Assembly (NCBI GenBank): GCA_041621405.1
Contig: JBFKAV010000192.1
Coordinates: 1 to 5,642, forward strand
Source of the DNA: JBFKAV01 sp041621405
GTDB lineage: Bacteria; Pseudomonadota; Alphaproteobacteria; Rhodobacterales; Rhodobacteraceae
DNA length: 5,642 bases
Direction: 5' to 3'
Shown: piece after piece, positions 1 through 4,571 of the stretch
Layout: each line of letters begins with the position of its first letter
How positions within the stretch are numbered: position 1 is the first letter of the stretch
The notes under the pieces: model-generated
Told to the model about the DNA's origin: nothing
Databases searched by the model: none
What the model saw: the letters and a program-made list of their open reading frames with translations, nothing else
Program-made: the position numbers and the translations under genes

Positions 1-270
1 GCCGGAGGTCTCGCCCCAGTAGCGCAACACGTGAACGTCGTTCACCGACAGGCAGATGATCTCGTCCACCCCCTTGGCGCGGAACTTCTCCGCGGTGCGC
101 ACGAAGCTCGGCATGTGCGCCGAATCGCAGGTCGGCGTGAAGGCCCCCGGAACCGCGAAGATCACCACCTTGCGGCCGTTCAGCCGCTGCGACAAGTTCA
201 CCTCGTGCGGCCCCTCCGGCCCCTTTTCCAGAAGAACCGCCTCCGGCAGCCGCATTCCCTCTTCCAGCAT
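1..270 (-). CDS. Prx5-type peroxiredoxin, paralogue 1 (C-terminus cut by window edge)
   Basis: This is the first 90 codons of a thiol peroxidase that would reduce H2O2 and organic hydroperoxides in the cytoplasm. The start is ATG at 270, preceded by a good Shine-Dalgarno AAGGAGAG (285-278) that begins on the last base of the upstream gene's stop codon. The active-site motif PGAFTPTC is canonical for the Prx5/AhpC-TSA family (P-x-x-x-T-x-x-C), with the peroxidatic Cys at residue 48. A second Cys lies at residue 73 in DEIICLSVND. The sequence runs off the left edge after WGETSG, so the catalytic Arg and any C-terminal resolving Cys are not visible. It is about 64% identical (54 of 84 aligned residues, counted by eye) to the gene immediately upstream, so it is a tandem paralogue and probably co-transcribed with it (14-base gap). 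Whether it is intact beyond the window is unknown. Confidence 0.93.
   Translation of the reverse strand, partial: MLEEGMRLPEAVLLEKGPEGPHEVNLSQRLNGRKVVIFAVPGAFTPTCDSAHMPSFVRTAEKFRAKGVDEIICLSVNDVHVLRYWGETSG
52..113. repeat. 62-base direct repeat, copy 1 (inside peroxiredoxin 1)
   Basis: This segment matches 549-610 at 59 of 62 bases with no gap. The first 35 bases (52-86) are identical; mismatches are at 87, 88 and 100. It encodes the VRTAxxFRAKGVDEIIC segment of both peroxiredoxins. The rest of the two genes is clearly more diverged, so this block is a local island of near identity. Confidence 0.9.
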
Positions 271-284
271 CGCAGGTCTCTCCT

Positions 285-770
285 TCACAGCTTCTCGAGC
301 AGGGCCTCGCCCTTCGAGATGTCGCAGGTGTTCGGCGCATCCACGTTGGCTACCGTGACCACCCCGTCCTCCAGGACAAGCGCGTAGCGGTTCGAGCGGC
401 CGTGAAGCCCGATCGCTGGGGCGGTGAAGTCCATCCCCAGGGCCCGGGTGAGGCTGCCGTCGGCGTCGCCCAGGAATGCGATCCCGGCCGCGATGCCGCC
501 GGTCGCCTCGCCCCAGGCCTTCAGCACGAAGGGATCGTTGACCGCGACGCAGATGATCTCGTCCACCCCCTTGGCGCGGAACTCATCCGCGGTGCGTACG
601 AAGCTCGGCAGGTGTACCGTGCTGCACGGCCCTGTATAGGCACCGGGTAGGCCGAACAGCACCACCTTGCGCCCCTTCAGCCGTTCGGTGAGTGTCACAG
701 TCCGGGGCCCATCCGGCCCCATCTCCACCAGCTTCGCCTCGGGCAGCCTGCTGCCCACCTCCATCGCCAT
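285..770 (-). CDS. Prx5-type peroxiredoxin, paralogue 2 (complete, 161 aa)
   Basis: A complete cytoplasmic thiol peroxidase of the Prx5 family, at the family's usual length of about 160 residues. I chose ATG 770 (MAMEVGSRLPEA): it has GAGG about 6 bases upstream, and homology with the neighbouring paralogue begins right after it; ATG 764 is also possible. An in-frame extension to 941 exists but has no Prx similarity and would run into the divergent reductase gene. The active site reads PGAYTGPC, so the peroxidatic Cys49 and the Thr three residues before it are kept, but the usual TPTC is TGPC. The conserved Arg is probably Arg128 in RSNRYAL. Cys74 (EIICVAVND) and Cys149 (APNTCDIS) are candidate resolving thiols; Cys149 lies where human PRDX5 has its C-terminal resolving Cys, so an atypical 2-Cys mechanism is possible. 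No glutaredoxin domain is fused, so the reductant is unknown. It is the first gene of the minus-strand pair. Confidence 0.95.
   Translation of the reverse strand: MAMEVGSRLPEAKLVEMGPDGPRTVTLTERLKGRKVVLFGLPGAYTGPCSTVHLPSFVRTADEFRAKGVDEIICVAVNDPFVLKAWGEATGGIAAGIAFLGDADGSLTRALGMDFTAPAIGLHGRSNRYALVLEDGVVTVANVDAPNTCDISKGEALLEKL
549..610. repeat. 62-base direct repeat, copy 2 (inside peroxiredoxin 2)
   Basis: Partner of 52-113, in the same orientation, 497 bases apart and in the same reading frame of the paralogous gene. Mismatches fall at 584, 585 and 597. The offset differs by only one codon from the distance between the two start codons, which fits tandem gene duplication followed by either conservation or local gene conversion. 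Confidence 0.9.
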
Positions 771-852
771 CTCTGCCCTCGCGCCGTTTGCGTTTCCCTG
801 CCCGCGCGATATAGCTTCGCGGCCCGAGGCTGACCAGAGCGGGGGACCGGAT
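771..852. promoter_or_regulatory. Divergent promoter region between peroxiredoxin pair and FAD reductase
   Basis: An 82-base gap between two divergent starts, with one AT-richer patch (GATATAGCT, 808-816). On the minus strand, TGGTCA (836-831) and TATATC (813-808) are 17 bases apart, each matching 4 of 6 sigma-70 consensus bases, and could drive the peroxiredoxins. On the plus strand, TTGCGT (788-793) and TATAGC (810-815) are 16 bases apart and could drive the reductase. The two -10 boxes overlap, so the promoters would compete or be co-regulated. I see no clear operator palindrome. The assignments are by eye only. Confidence 0.4.
841..846 (+). promoter_or_regulatory. Ribosome binding site deciding a TTG start (reductase)
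   Basis: GGGGGA lies 6 bases before TTG 853. No ATG, GTG or other TTG is in frame between the divergent peroxiredoxin start and 853. The FAD-binding beta strand (HIAVVGAG) starts two codons later, so this non-ATG start is the only sensible choice. Confidence 0.6.
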
Positions 853-2058
853 TTGCAGCACATCGCCGTCGTCGGCGCGGGCCAGGCAGGCGCCTCGCTC
901 GCAGCCAAGCTCCGCACGCTGGGCTTAGAAGGCCGCGTCACGCTCTTCGGCGAGGAGTCCGCGCCCCCCTACCAGCGCCCGCCGCTCTCCAAGGCCTACC
1001 TCCTCGGCGAGATGGAGCGGGAGCGCCTCTACCTCCGCCCCGAGAGCTACTACGCCGAGCACGGAATCGAGCTCCGCCTCGGCCAGCCGGTCACCAGGAT
1101 CGATCCGGCCGCCCGCAGCCTGGAGGCCGGCGGCGAGACGCTCGAATGGGACGCGCTCGCGCTCACACTGGGCTCCCTGCCGCGCCGCCTCCCGGCCGCC
1201 ATCGGCGGTGATCTCGAAGGCGTCTACACCGTCCGCACGCTCGCCGATGTCGACGCCATGGCGCCGGAGTTCCGCGCCGGCGCCCGCGTCCTCGTCATCG
1301 GCGGCGGCTATATCGGCCTCGAGGCCGCCGCCGTCGCCGCGAAGAAGAGCCTCGACGTCACCGTCGTCGAGATGGCACCGCGCATCCTGCAGCGCGTCGC
1401 CTGCGCCGAGACCTCGGATTACGTCCGCGCGCTGCACCAATCCCACGGCGTCGCGATTCGCGAGAACACTGGCCTCACCCGCCTGACCGGCGGCCCGCGC
1501 GTCACCGGAGCGGTCCTCTCCGACGGCACCGAGCTTGCGCTCGACTTCGCCGTCGTCGGCGTCGGCATCGCGCCGAACACCGCGCTCGCCGAGGCCGCCG
1601 GGCTCGCCCTCGACAACGGCATCGCGGTGGACGAGATTGGCCGGACCTCAGCCCCCGGGCTCTGGGCCGCGGGCGACTGCGCCTCGTTCCCGTTCCGCGG
1701 CAACAGGATCCGGCTCGAGAGCGTGCAGAACGCCATCGACCAGGCCGAGGCAGTGGCCGCCAATATCCTCGGCGCGGAGGCGCCCTACGCACCCACGCCC
1801 TGGTTCTGGTCCGACCAGTACGACCTCGCGCTGCAGATCGCCGGCCTCAACACCGGCTACGACCGCGTCGTTGTACGCGAGGCGGGCGCGGCGCGCTCGC
1901 ACTGGTACTACCAGGGCGAGACCTTCCTCGCGGTGGACGCCATGAACGACGCCCGCGCCTACATGGTCGGCAAGCGCCTGCTCGAGGCCGGCAAGAGCCC
2001 AGCCACCGAAGCCGTCACTGACCCCGAGACCGACCTGAAGCAGCTGCTTCGGGCATGA
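853..2058 (+). CDS. NAD(P)H-dependent FAD oxidoreductase, rhodocoxin/putidaredoxin reductase class (401 aa)
   Basis: A cytoplasmic flavoprotein that would pass electrons from NADH to a small carrier such as a 2Fe-2S ferredoxin or rubredoxin. Order of domains: FAD-binding GAGQAG (residues 8-13); PYQRPPLSK (39-47), typical of this class; TLGSLPRRLP (105-114) at the usual ATGS/TGS position, with Leu where Thr-Gly is common; the NAD-binding motif VIGGGYIGLEAAA (148-160), with acidic Glu173 (VVEM) at the end of the second strand, which favours NADH over NADPH; the second FAD motif AAGDCA (272-277); and LESVQNAIDQAE (288-299) leading into the C-terminal reductase domain (WFWSDQYD, 317-324). The length fits the family at about 400. 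It starts at TTG; the longer open frame upstream is antisense to the peroxiredoxin. Its stop overlaps rsmD. No ferredoxin or P450 gene is in view, so its partner is unknown; a role in feeding the divergent peroxiredoxins is only speculation. Confidence 0.93.
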   Translation: MQHIAVVGAGQAGASLAAKLRTLGLEGRVTLFGEESAPPYQRPPLSKAYLLGEMERERLYLRPESYYAEHGIELRLGQPVTRIDPAARSLEAGGETLEWDALALTLGSLPRRLPAAIGGDLEGVYTVRTLADVDAMAPEFRAGARVLVIGGGYIGLEAAAVAAKKSLDVTVVEMAPRILQRVACAETSDYVRALHQSHGVAIRENTGLTRLTGGPRVTGAVLSDGTELALDFAVVGVGIAPNTALAEAAGLALDNGIAVDEIGRTSAPGLWAAGDCASFPFRGNRIRLESVQNAIDQAEAVAANILGAEAPYAPTPWFWSDQYDLALQIAGLNTGYDRVVVREAGAARSHWYYQGETFLAVDAMNDARAYMVGKRLLEAGKSPATEAVTDPETDLKQLLRA

Positions 2059-2627
2059 GAATCGTCGGCGGCGCGCGGCGGGGGCTGAAGCTCGCCGAGG
2101 TCGGCGCCGGCGACGAGGCCGCGCGCCTCCGCCCCACCTCCGACAGGGTGCGCGAGGCGATCTTCAACCTCCTGCAGAACTCGCCGCGTCCAGACCCGGT
2201 GCCCGGCGCCCGGGTGCTCGACCTCTTCGCCGGCACCGGCGCGCTCGGTCTCGAGGCGCTCTCCCGCGGCGCCGCCCGCGTCACCTTCGTCGAGGACGGC
2301 GCCGCCGCCCGCGCGCTCATCCGCCGCAACATCGAGCTCATGCAGGTGATGGGCGCGACCGACCTCTACCGGCGCGACGCCACGGCGATGGGCCGGAACC
2401 GCGGCCAGCCCTTCACGCTCGTCTTCCTCGATCCGCCCTACGGCCGCGCCCTGGGCGAAAAATCGCTCGCCTCGTGCCTCGCGGGCGGCTGGATCGCGCC
2501 GGGTGCCACCCTTGTGTGGGAGGAGAACGCGCCGATGCCCCCGCCCCCGGGCTTCACGGCGCTGGGCCAGAGGCGCTATGGTGAGACATGGATCACGCTC
2601 TTGAGCCACACCCCCTCCTCCGGCTGA
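2055..2627 (+). CDS. rsmD: RsmD, 16S rRNA (guanine(966)-N2)-methyltransferase (190 aa)
   Basis: An SAM-dependent Rossmann-fold methyltransferase that methylates N2 of G966 (E. coli numbering) of 16S rRNA in the small ribosomal subunit. The N-terminus carries the family signature LRPTSDRVREAIFN (residues 25-38). The SAM-binding motif I is VLDLFAGTGALGLEAL (54-69), the acidic residue that binds the ribose is in FVED (78-81), and the catalytic N-methyltransferase motif is DPPYG (126-130). The length is close to the E. coli protein (198). The ATG overlaps the reductase stop codon as ATGA and has no strong Shine-Dalgarno, so translation is probably coupled. The alignable family core ends around YGETWITLL (175-183); the last seven residues (SHTPSSG) are a local tail that overlaps the start of the next small frame. 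Confidence 0.96.
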   Translation: MRIVGGARRGLKLAEVGAGDEAARLRPTSDRVREAIFNLLQNSPRPDPVPGARVLDLFAGTGALGLEALSRGAARVTFVEDGAAARALIRRNIELMQVMGATDLYRRDATAMGRNRGQPFTLVFLDPPYGRALGEKSLASCLAGGWIAPGATLVWEENAPMPPPPGFTALGQRRYGETWITLLSHTPSSG

Positions 2628-2758
2628 GGGCCGAGGAGCGCGCCGAAGCCGAAAAGCCGAAGCCCGCGCCGCGCGGCCCGGTACTGATCGGCGATCTCAC
2701 GGCCAGCCTCGCCGGCCGCCCGCTGCTGCTCCGGCACTGGGACGAAGCGGAAGACTGA
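2588..2758 (+). CDS. Probable small hypothetical protein (56 aa) overlapping rsmD
   Basis: An unrecognised small frame that starts at ATG 2588, inside the last 40 bases of rsmD and in another frame, and ends at TGA 2756-2758. An in-frame stop at 2582-2584 fixes the ATG as the first start available. About 46 of its 56 codons end in G or C, and the bias holds in the part beyond rsmD, as expected for a real gene here; the rsmD frame and the third frame both lack this pattern. The product begins MDHALEPHPLL, has a charged Ala/Glu/Lys/Pro-rich stretch (about residues 15-30), then PVLIGDLTASLAGRPLLL and an acidic end HWDEAED. There is no signal peptide, membrane segment or Cys. The ribosome binding site is weak (GGTGAG, only two bases from the ATG), so coupling to rsmD would be needed. 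I do not know a function. Confidence 0.5.
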   Translation: MDHALEPHPLLRLRAEERAEAEKPKPAPRGPVLIGDLTASLAGRPLLLRHWDEAED

Positions 2759-2794
2759 CCCCCTCTCCCCCGTTTTTGAAGTACCTCGGGGGTC
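2757..2794. terminator. Inverted repeat after the small gene, possible terminator
   Basis: GACCCCC (2757-2763) can pair with GGGGGTC (2788-2794); alternatively CCCCCG (2767-2772) pairs with CGGGGG (2787-2792). The run TTTTT (2773-2777) lies in the loop rather than after the stem, so this is not a classic intrinsic terminator for either strand. It lies between convergent genes, where a transcription end is expected. Confidence 0.3.
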
Positions 2795-2831
2795 GCCATC
2801 TTCGCGCCGCCGGTCAGTGCGACGATGGCGA
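2793..2831. repeat. 8-base inverted repeat in the convergent gap
   Basis: TCGCCATC (2793-2800) is the exact reverse complement of GATGGCGA (2824-2831), with 23 bases between the arms. It sits directly between the two other inverted repeats of this gap. It could form a stem in RNA from either strand; a protein-binding palindrome is less likely given the long spacer. Confidence 0.45.
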
Positions 2832-2848
2832 GGGGGCAGACAGCCCCC
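2832..2848. terminator. GC-only hairpin downstream of map
   Basis: GGGGGC (2832-2837), loop AGACA, GCCCCC (2843-2848): a perfect six-pair, all-GC stem with a five-base loop, about 25 bases beyond the map stop codon. No T-run follows on either strand. It could stop transcription or protect the 3' end of the map transcript from decay. Confidence 0.4.
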
Positions 2849-2872
2849 CGTCCGCCGGCGCGGCCCGGGCAG

Positions 2873-3685
2873 TCAGCCCCAGGTCGGGTGGAACCGGCCC
2901 GCCGGCGACAGCGTGAAGATCTCGACGCCGTCGGCGGTGACGCCCACCGAATGCTCGAACTGCGCCGAGAGCGACTTGTCGCGGGTCACCGCGGTCCAGT
3001 CGTCGGCCAGGACCTTAGTCTCGGGGCGGCCGAGGTTCACCATCGGCTCGATGGTGAAGAACATGCCCTCCTCGAGCACCGGACCGGTGCCCGGCCGGCC
3101 GTAGTGCAGCACGTTCGGCGGCGCGTGGAACACCCGGCCGAGGCCATGGCCGCAGAAGTCCCGCACCACGCTCATCCGGTGCGACTCGACGTAGCCCTGG
3201 ATCGCGGCGCCGATGTCGCCGAAGGTGTTGCCGGGCCTCACCGCCTCGATCCCCGTCATCAGGGCGTCGTGGGTCACCTGGATCAGCCGCTCGGCCTTGC
3301 GACTGGGCTGGCCTGCCACGTACATCCGGCTGGTATCGCCGAACCAGCCGTCGACGATCACCGTGACGTCGATGTTGAGGATATCGCCGTCCTTCAGCAC
3401 CTTCGGCCCCGGAATGCCGTGGCAGACCACGTGGTTGACGCTGATACAGGTGGCGTGCTGGTAGCCCTTGTAGCCGATCGTGGCCGATTTCGCCCCGTGC
3501 GCCTCGACCTCGGCCCGCACGAATTGGTCCAGCGCCTCCGTGGTCGCGCCGGGCGCCACAAGCGGCGCCACATCGTCGAGGATCCGCGCGGCCACCTGGC
3601 CGGCCCGGCGCATGCCGGCGAAATCCGCATCCTCGTAGATGCGAATCCCGTCCTTCGTGATCCGGCCGCGCGTATGCCCTTCCAA
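2873..3685 (-). CDS. map: Type I methionine aminopeptidase (270 aa, TTG start)
   Basis: A cytoplasmic dinuclear metalloprotease that removes the N-terminal Met from nascent proteins. All five metal ligands are present at family positions: Asp106 (NIDVT), Asp117 (GDTSR), His180 (GHGLG), Glu213 (TIEP) and Glu244 (QFEHS); His89 in VVCHGIP is the substrate-contacting His. All five ligands sit nine residues later than in E. coli. I chose TTG 3685 because a Shine-Dalgarno GGAGA lies 7 bases before it and the resulting length fits the family. A longer in-frame version from TTG 3769 (298 aa) would add 28 residues with no recognisable family content. There is no N-terminal zinc-binding extension. It lies 126 bases downstream of sfsA on the same strand and converges on the rsmD cluster. 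The function is normally essential. Confidence 0.96.
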   Translation of the reverse strand: MEGHTRGRITKDGIRIYEDADFAGMRRAGQVAARILDDVAPLVAPGATTEALDQFVRAEVEAHGAKSATIGYKGYQHATCISVNHVVCHGIPGPKVLKDGDILNIDVTVIVDGWFGDTSRMYVAGQPSRKAERLIQVTHDALMTGIEAVRPGNTFGDIGAAIQGYVESHRMSVVRDFCGHGLGRVFHAPPNVLHYGRPGTGPVLEEGMFFTIEPMVNLGRPETKVLADDWTAVTRDKSLSAQFEHSVGVTADGVEIFTLSPAGRFHPTWG

Positions 3686-3692
3686 CCCGGGG

Positions 3693-3697
3693 TCTCC
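3693..3697 (-). promoter_or_regulatory. Shine-Dalgarno that selects the TTG start of map
   Basis: On the minus strand GGAGA is followed by CCCCGGG and then TTG (3685-3683). The spacing of 7 bases is ideal. No comparable site serves the further upstream TTG at 3769, and no ATG or GTG lies between. Confidence 0.65.
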
Positions 3698-3715
3698 GAT
3701 GGCCCGCTCGCGCCC

Positions 3716-3744
3716 TAGATAATCGCCCGGGGCCCGAATGGCCA
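3716..3744 (-). promoter_or_regulatory. Weak candidate promoter for map
   Basis: The only AT-rich patch in the 126-base gap before map is GATTATCTAG (3724-3715). TATCTA (3721-3716) with TGGCCA (3744-3739) 17 bases upstream is a weak sigma-70-like pair (3 of 6 and 4 of 6 matches). The gap length suggests map may have its own promoter besides read-through from sfsA. Confidence 0.25.
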
Positions 3745-3769
3745 GACGCGAGGGCCGCGAGTCGCACAA

Positions 3770-3786
3770 GGGCGAACCCGTCGCCC
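3770..3786 (-). terminator. Hairpin between sfsA and map
   Basis: On the minus strand GGGCGA (3786-3781), loop CGGGT, TCGCCC (3775-3770), then TTGTG. It is a perfect six-pair stem about 25 bases after the sfsA stop. The T-tract is too poor for a confident intrinsic terminator; it may only weaken read-through into map. Confidence 0.35.
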
Positions 3787-3811
3787 CCGGCAGGACCCGA
3801 CCGCGCCCGCG

Positions 3812-4513
3812 CTAGCCGACGGGAAGCCGCGATCCGAGCGTCACCCCGTCGAGCCCGATCCCGGTGCCGTAGCAGAGCGCCTCCACCCCGGCCTCCCGCG
3901 CCGCCCGGAAGGCGCGCGCGTAACCGGGATCGAGGTCCTCGGCCAGACGGAACCGCCGGCAATCGGTCCGCTGCACCAGGTAGAGGATCACCGCCCGCCG
4001 CCCCGCCCGCGCCATCGCCGAAAGCTCCTCGAGATGCTTCGCGCCGCGGATGGTGACGCAGTCGGGGAACTCCGCCCAGTCGCCCTCGCGCCTCAGGTGC
4101 GCGTTCTTCACCTCGACATAGGCCTCGGGCAGCCCGTCCCCGGTCAGCAGGAAATCGACCCGGCTCGCCGCGCCGTAGGCCACCTCGGCCCGCACCGCCG
4201 AATAGGGGGCAAGCTCGGCCACCGCCCGCGTCCTCAGCGCCTCGCCGACCACGCGATTCGGCACCGCGGTGTCGATCCCCGCCCAGTGCCCGCCACCGAG
4301 CTCGACCAGCTTCCAGGAAAACCTCAGCTTCTTTCTCGGGTCGTGGTTCGGCTCCAGCCAGACCCGAATCCCCGGCTCGGCCAGCCCGATCATGCTGCCC
4401 GGATTGGGGCAATGCGCCACCACCTCGCCACCGCTCTCCAGCGCAACGTCGGCCAGGAACCGCTTGTAGCGCCGGATCAGCCGGCCGGGGACGAGGGGGG
4501 TTGGAAACCGCAT
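3812..4513 (-). CDS. sfsA: SfsA family protein (233 aa)
   Basis: SfsA (named 'sugar fermentation stimulation') is a conserved protein with an N-terminal OB-like domain and a C-terminal nuclease-like fold; its biochemical role is not settled, and both DNA binding and nuclease-like activity have been proposed. I start it at ATG 4513 (MRFPTPLVPGRLIRRYKRF), which gives 233 residues against 234 in E. coli; the open frame extends upstream to 4642 but that part is antisense to the divergent gene. Family segments seen: RLIRRYKRFLADV (11-23), VVAHCPNPGSMIGL (32-45), ASRVDFLLTGDG (near 120), YVEVKNAHLR (near 140, with acidic and Lys residues of the nuclease-like core), GAKHLEEL and AVILYLVQRTDC. It ends with TAG at 3814-3812. 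It is divergent from the cinA-like gene with 58 bases between, and upstream of map. Confidence 0.95.
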   Translation of the reverse strand: MRFPTPLVPGRLIRRYKRFLADVALESGGEVVAHCPNPGSMIGLAEPGIRVWLEPNHDPRKKLRFSWKLVELGGGHWAGIDTAVPNRVVGEALRTRAVAELAPYSAVRAEVAYGAASRVDFLLTGDGLPEAYVEVKNAHLRREGDWAEFPDCVTIRGAKHLEELSAMARAGRRAVILYLVQRTDCRRFRLAEDLDPGYARAFRAAREAGVEALCYGTGIGLDGVTLGSRLPVG

Positions 4514-4571
4514 CGCCGCGGCCCTATACCCGCCGCAGGCCCGCATCAAGCTCGCTTCAAGGAGGAGGCGC
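4514..4571. promoter_or_regulatory. Divergent promoter region between sfsA and the cinA-like gene
   Basis: This 58-base gap has one AT-rich core, CCTATACC (4523-4530). For the plus strand, TTGGAA (4501-4506) and TATACC (4525-4530) are 18 bases apart; the -35 would lie inside sfsA codons, and the leader would end with the excellent Shine-Dalgarno AAGGAGG (4559-4565), six bases before ATG 4572. For the minus strand, TTGATG (4549-4544) and TATAGG (4528-4523) are 15 bases apart, which is short; transcription from it would begin only a few bases before the sfsA ATG, giving a leaderless or nearly leaderless mRNA. The two -10 boxes overlap almost fully. Called by eye. Confidence 0.4.

Noticed and set aside
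667..852. N-terminal extension of the FAD reductase to ATG 667 (463 aa)
   Set aside because: The extension is antisense to the peroxiredoxin coding sequence, and the FAD-binding strand begins directly after TTG 853.
771..941. N-terminal extension of peroxiredoxin 2 to the upstream ATG at 941 (218 aa)
   Set aside because: The added 57 residues show no peroxiredoxin features, lie antisense to the start of the reductase and cross the divergent gap; the paralogue's start aligns with 770.
1959..2609. 216-codon minus-strand frame antisense to rsmD
   Set aside because: Shadow of rsmD; no motif, and rsmD has its full SAM-binding and DPPYG motifs.
2593..2799. 68-codon minus-strand frame opposite the small gene
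   Set aside because: Ser/Arg/Gly-rich product with no motif; the opposite frame at 2588-2758 has the better third-position bias.
2825..3718. 297-codon open frame on the plus strand antisense to map
   Set aside because: Composition is that of an antisense shadow (Arg/His/Pro/Ala rich); map carries complete catalytic residues on the other strand.
3771..3780. GGGTTCG-like string resembling a tRNA T-arm (possible tRNA remnant or att site)
   Set aside because: No acceptor, D-arm or anticodon stem around it; it is simply the arm and loop of the short hairpin between sfsA and map.
3015..4412. 465-codon open frame on the minus strand spanning both map and sfsA
   Set aside because: It is a shifted frame of the two real genes, very rich in Arg, Gly and Ala with no domain motif, as expected from stop-poor GC-rich DNA; map and sfsA have all their family motifs in other frames.
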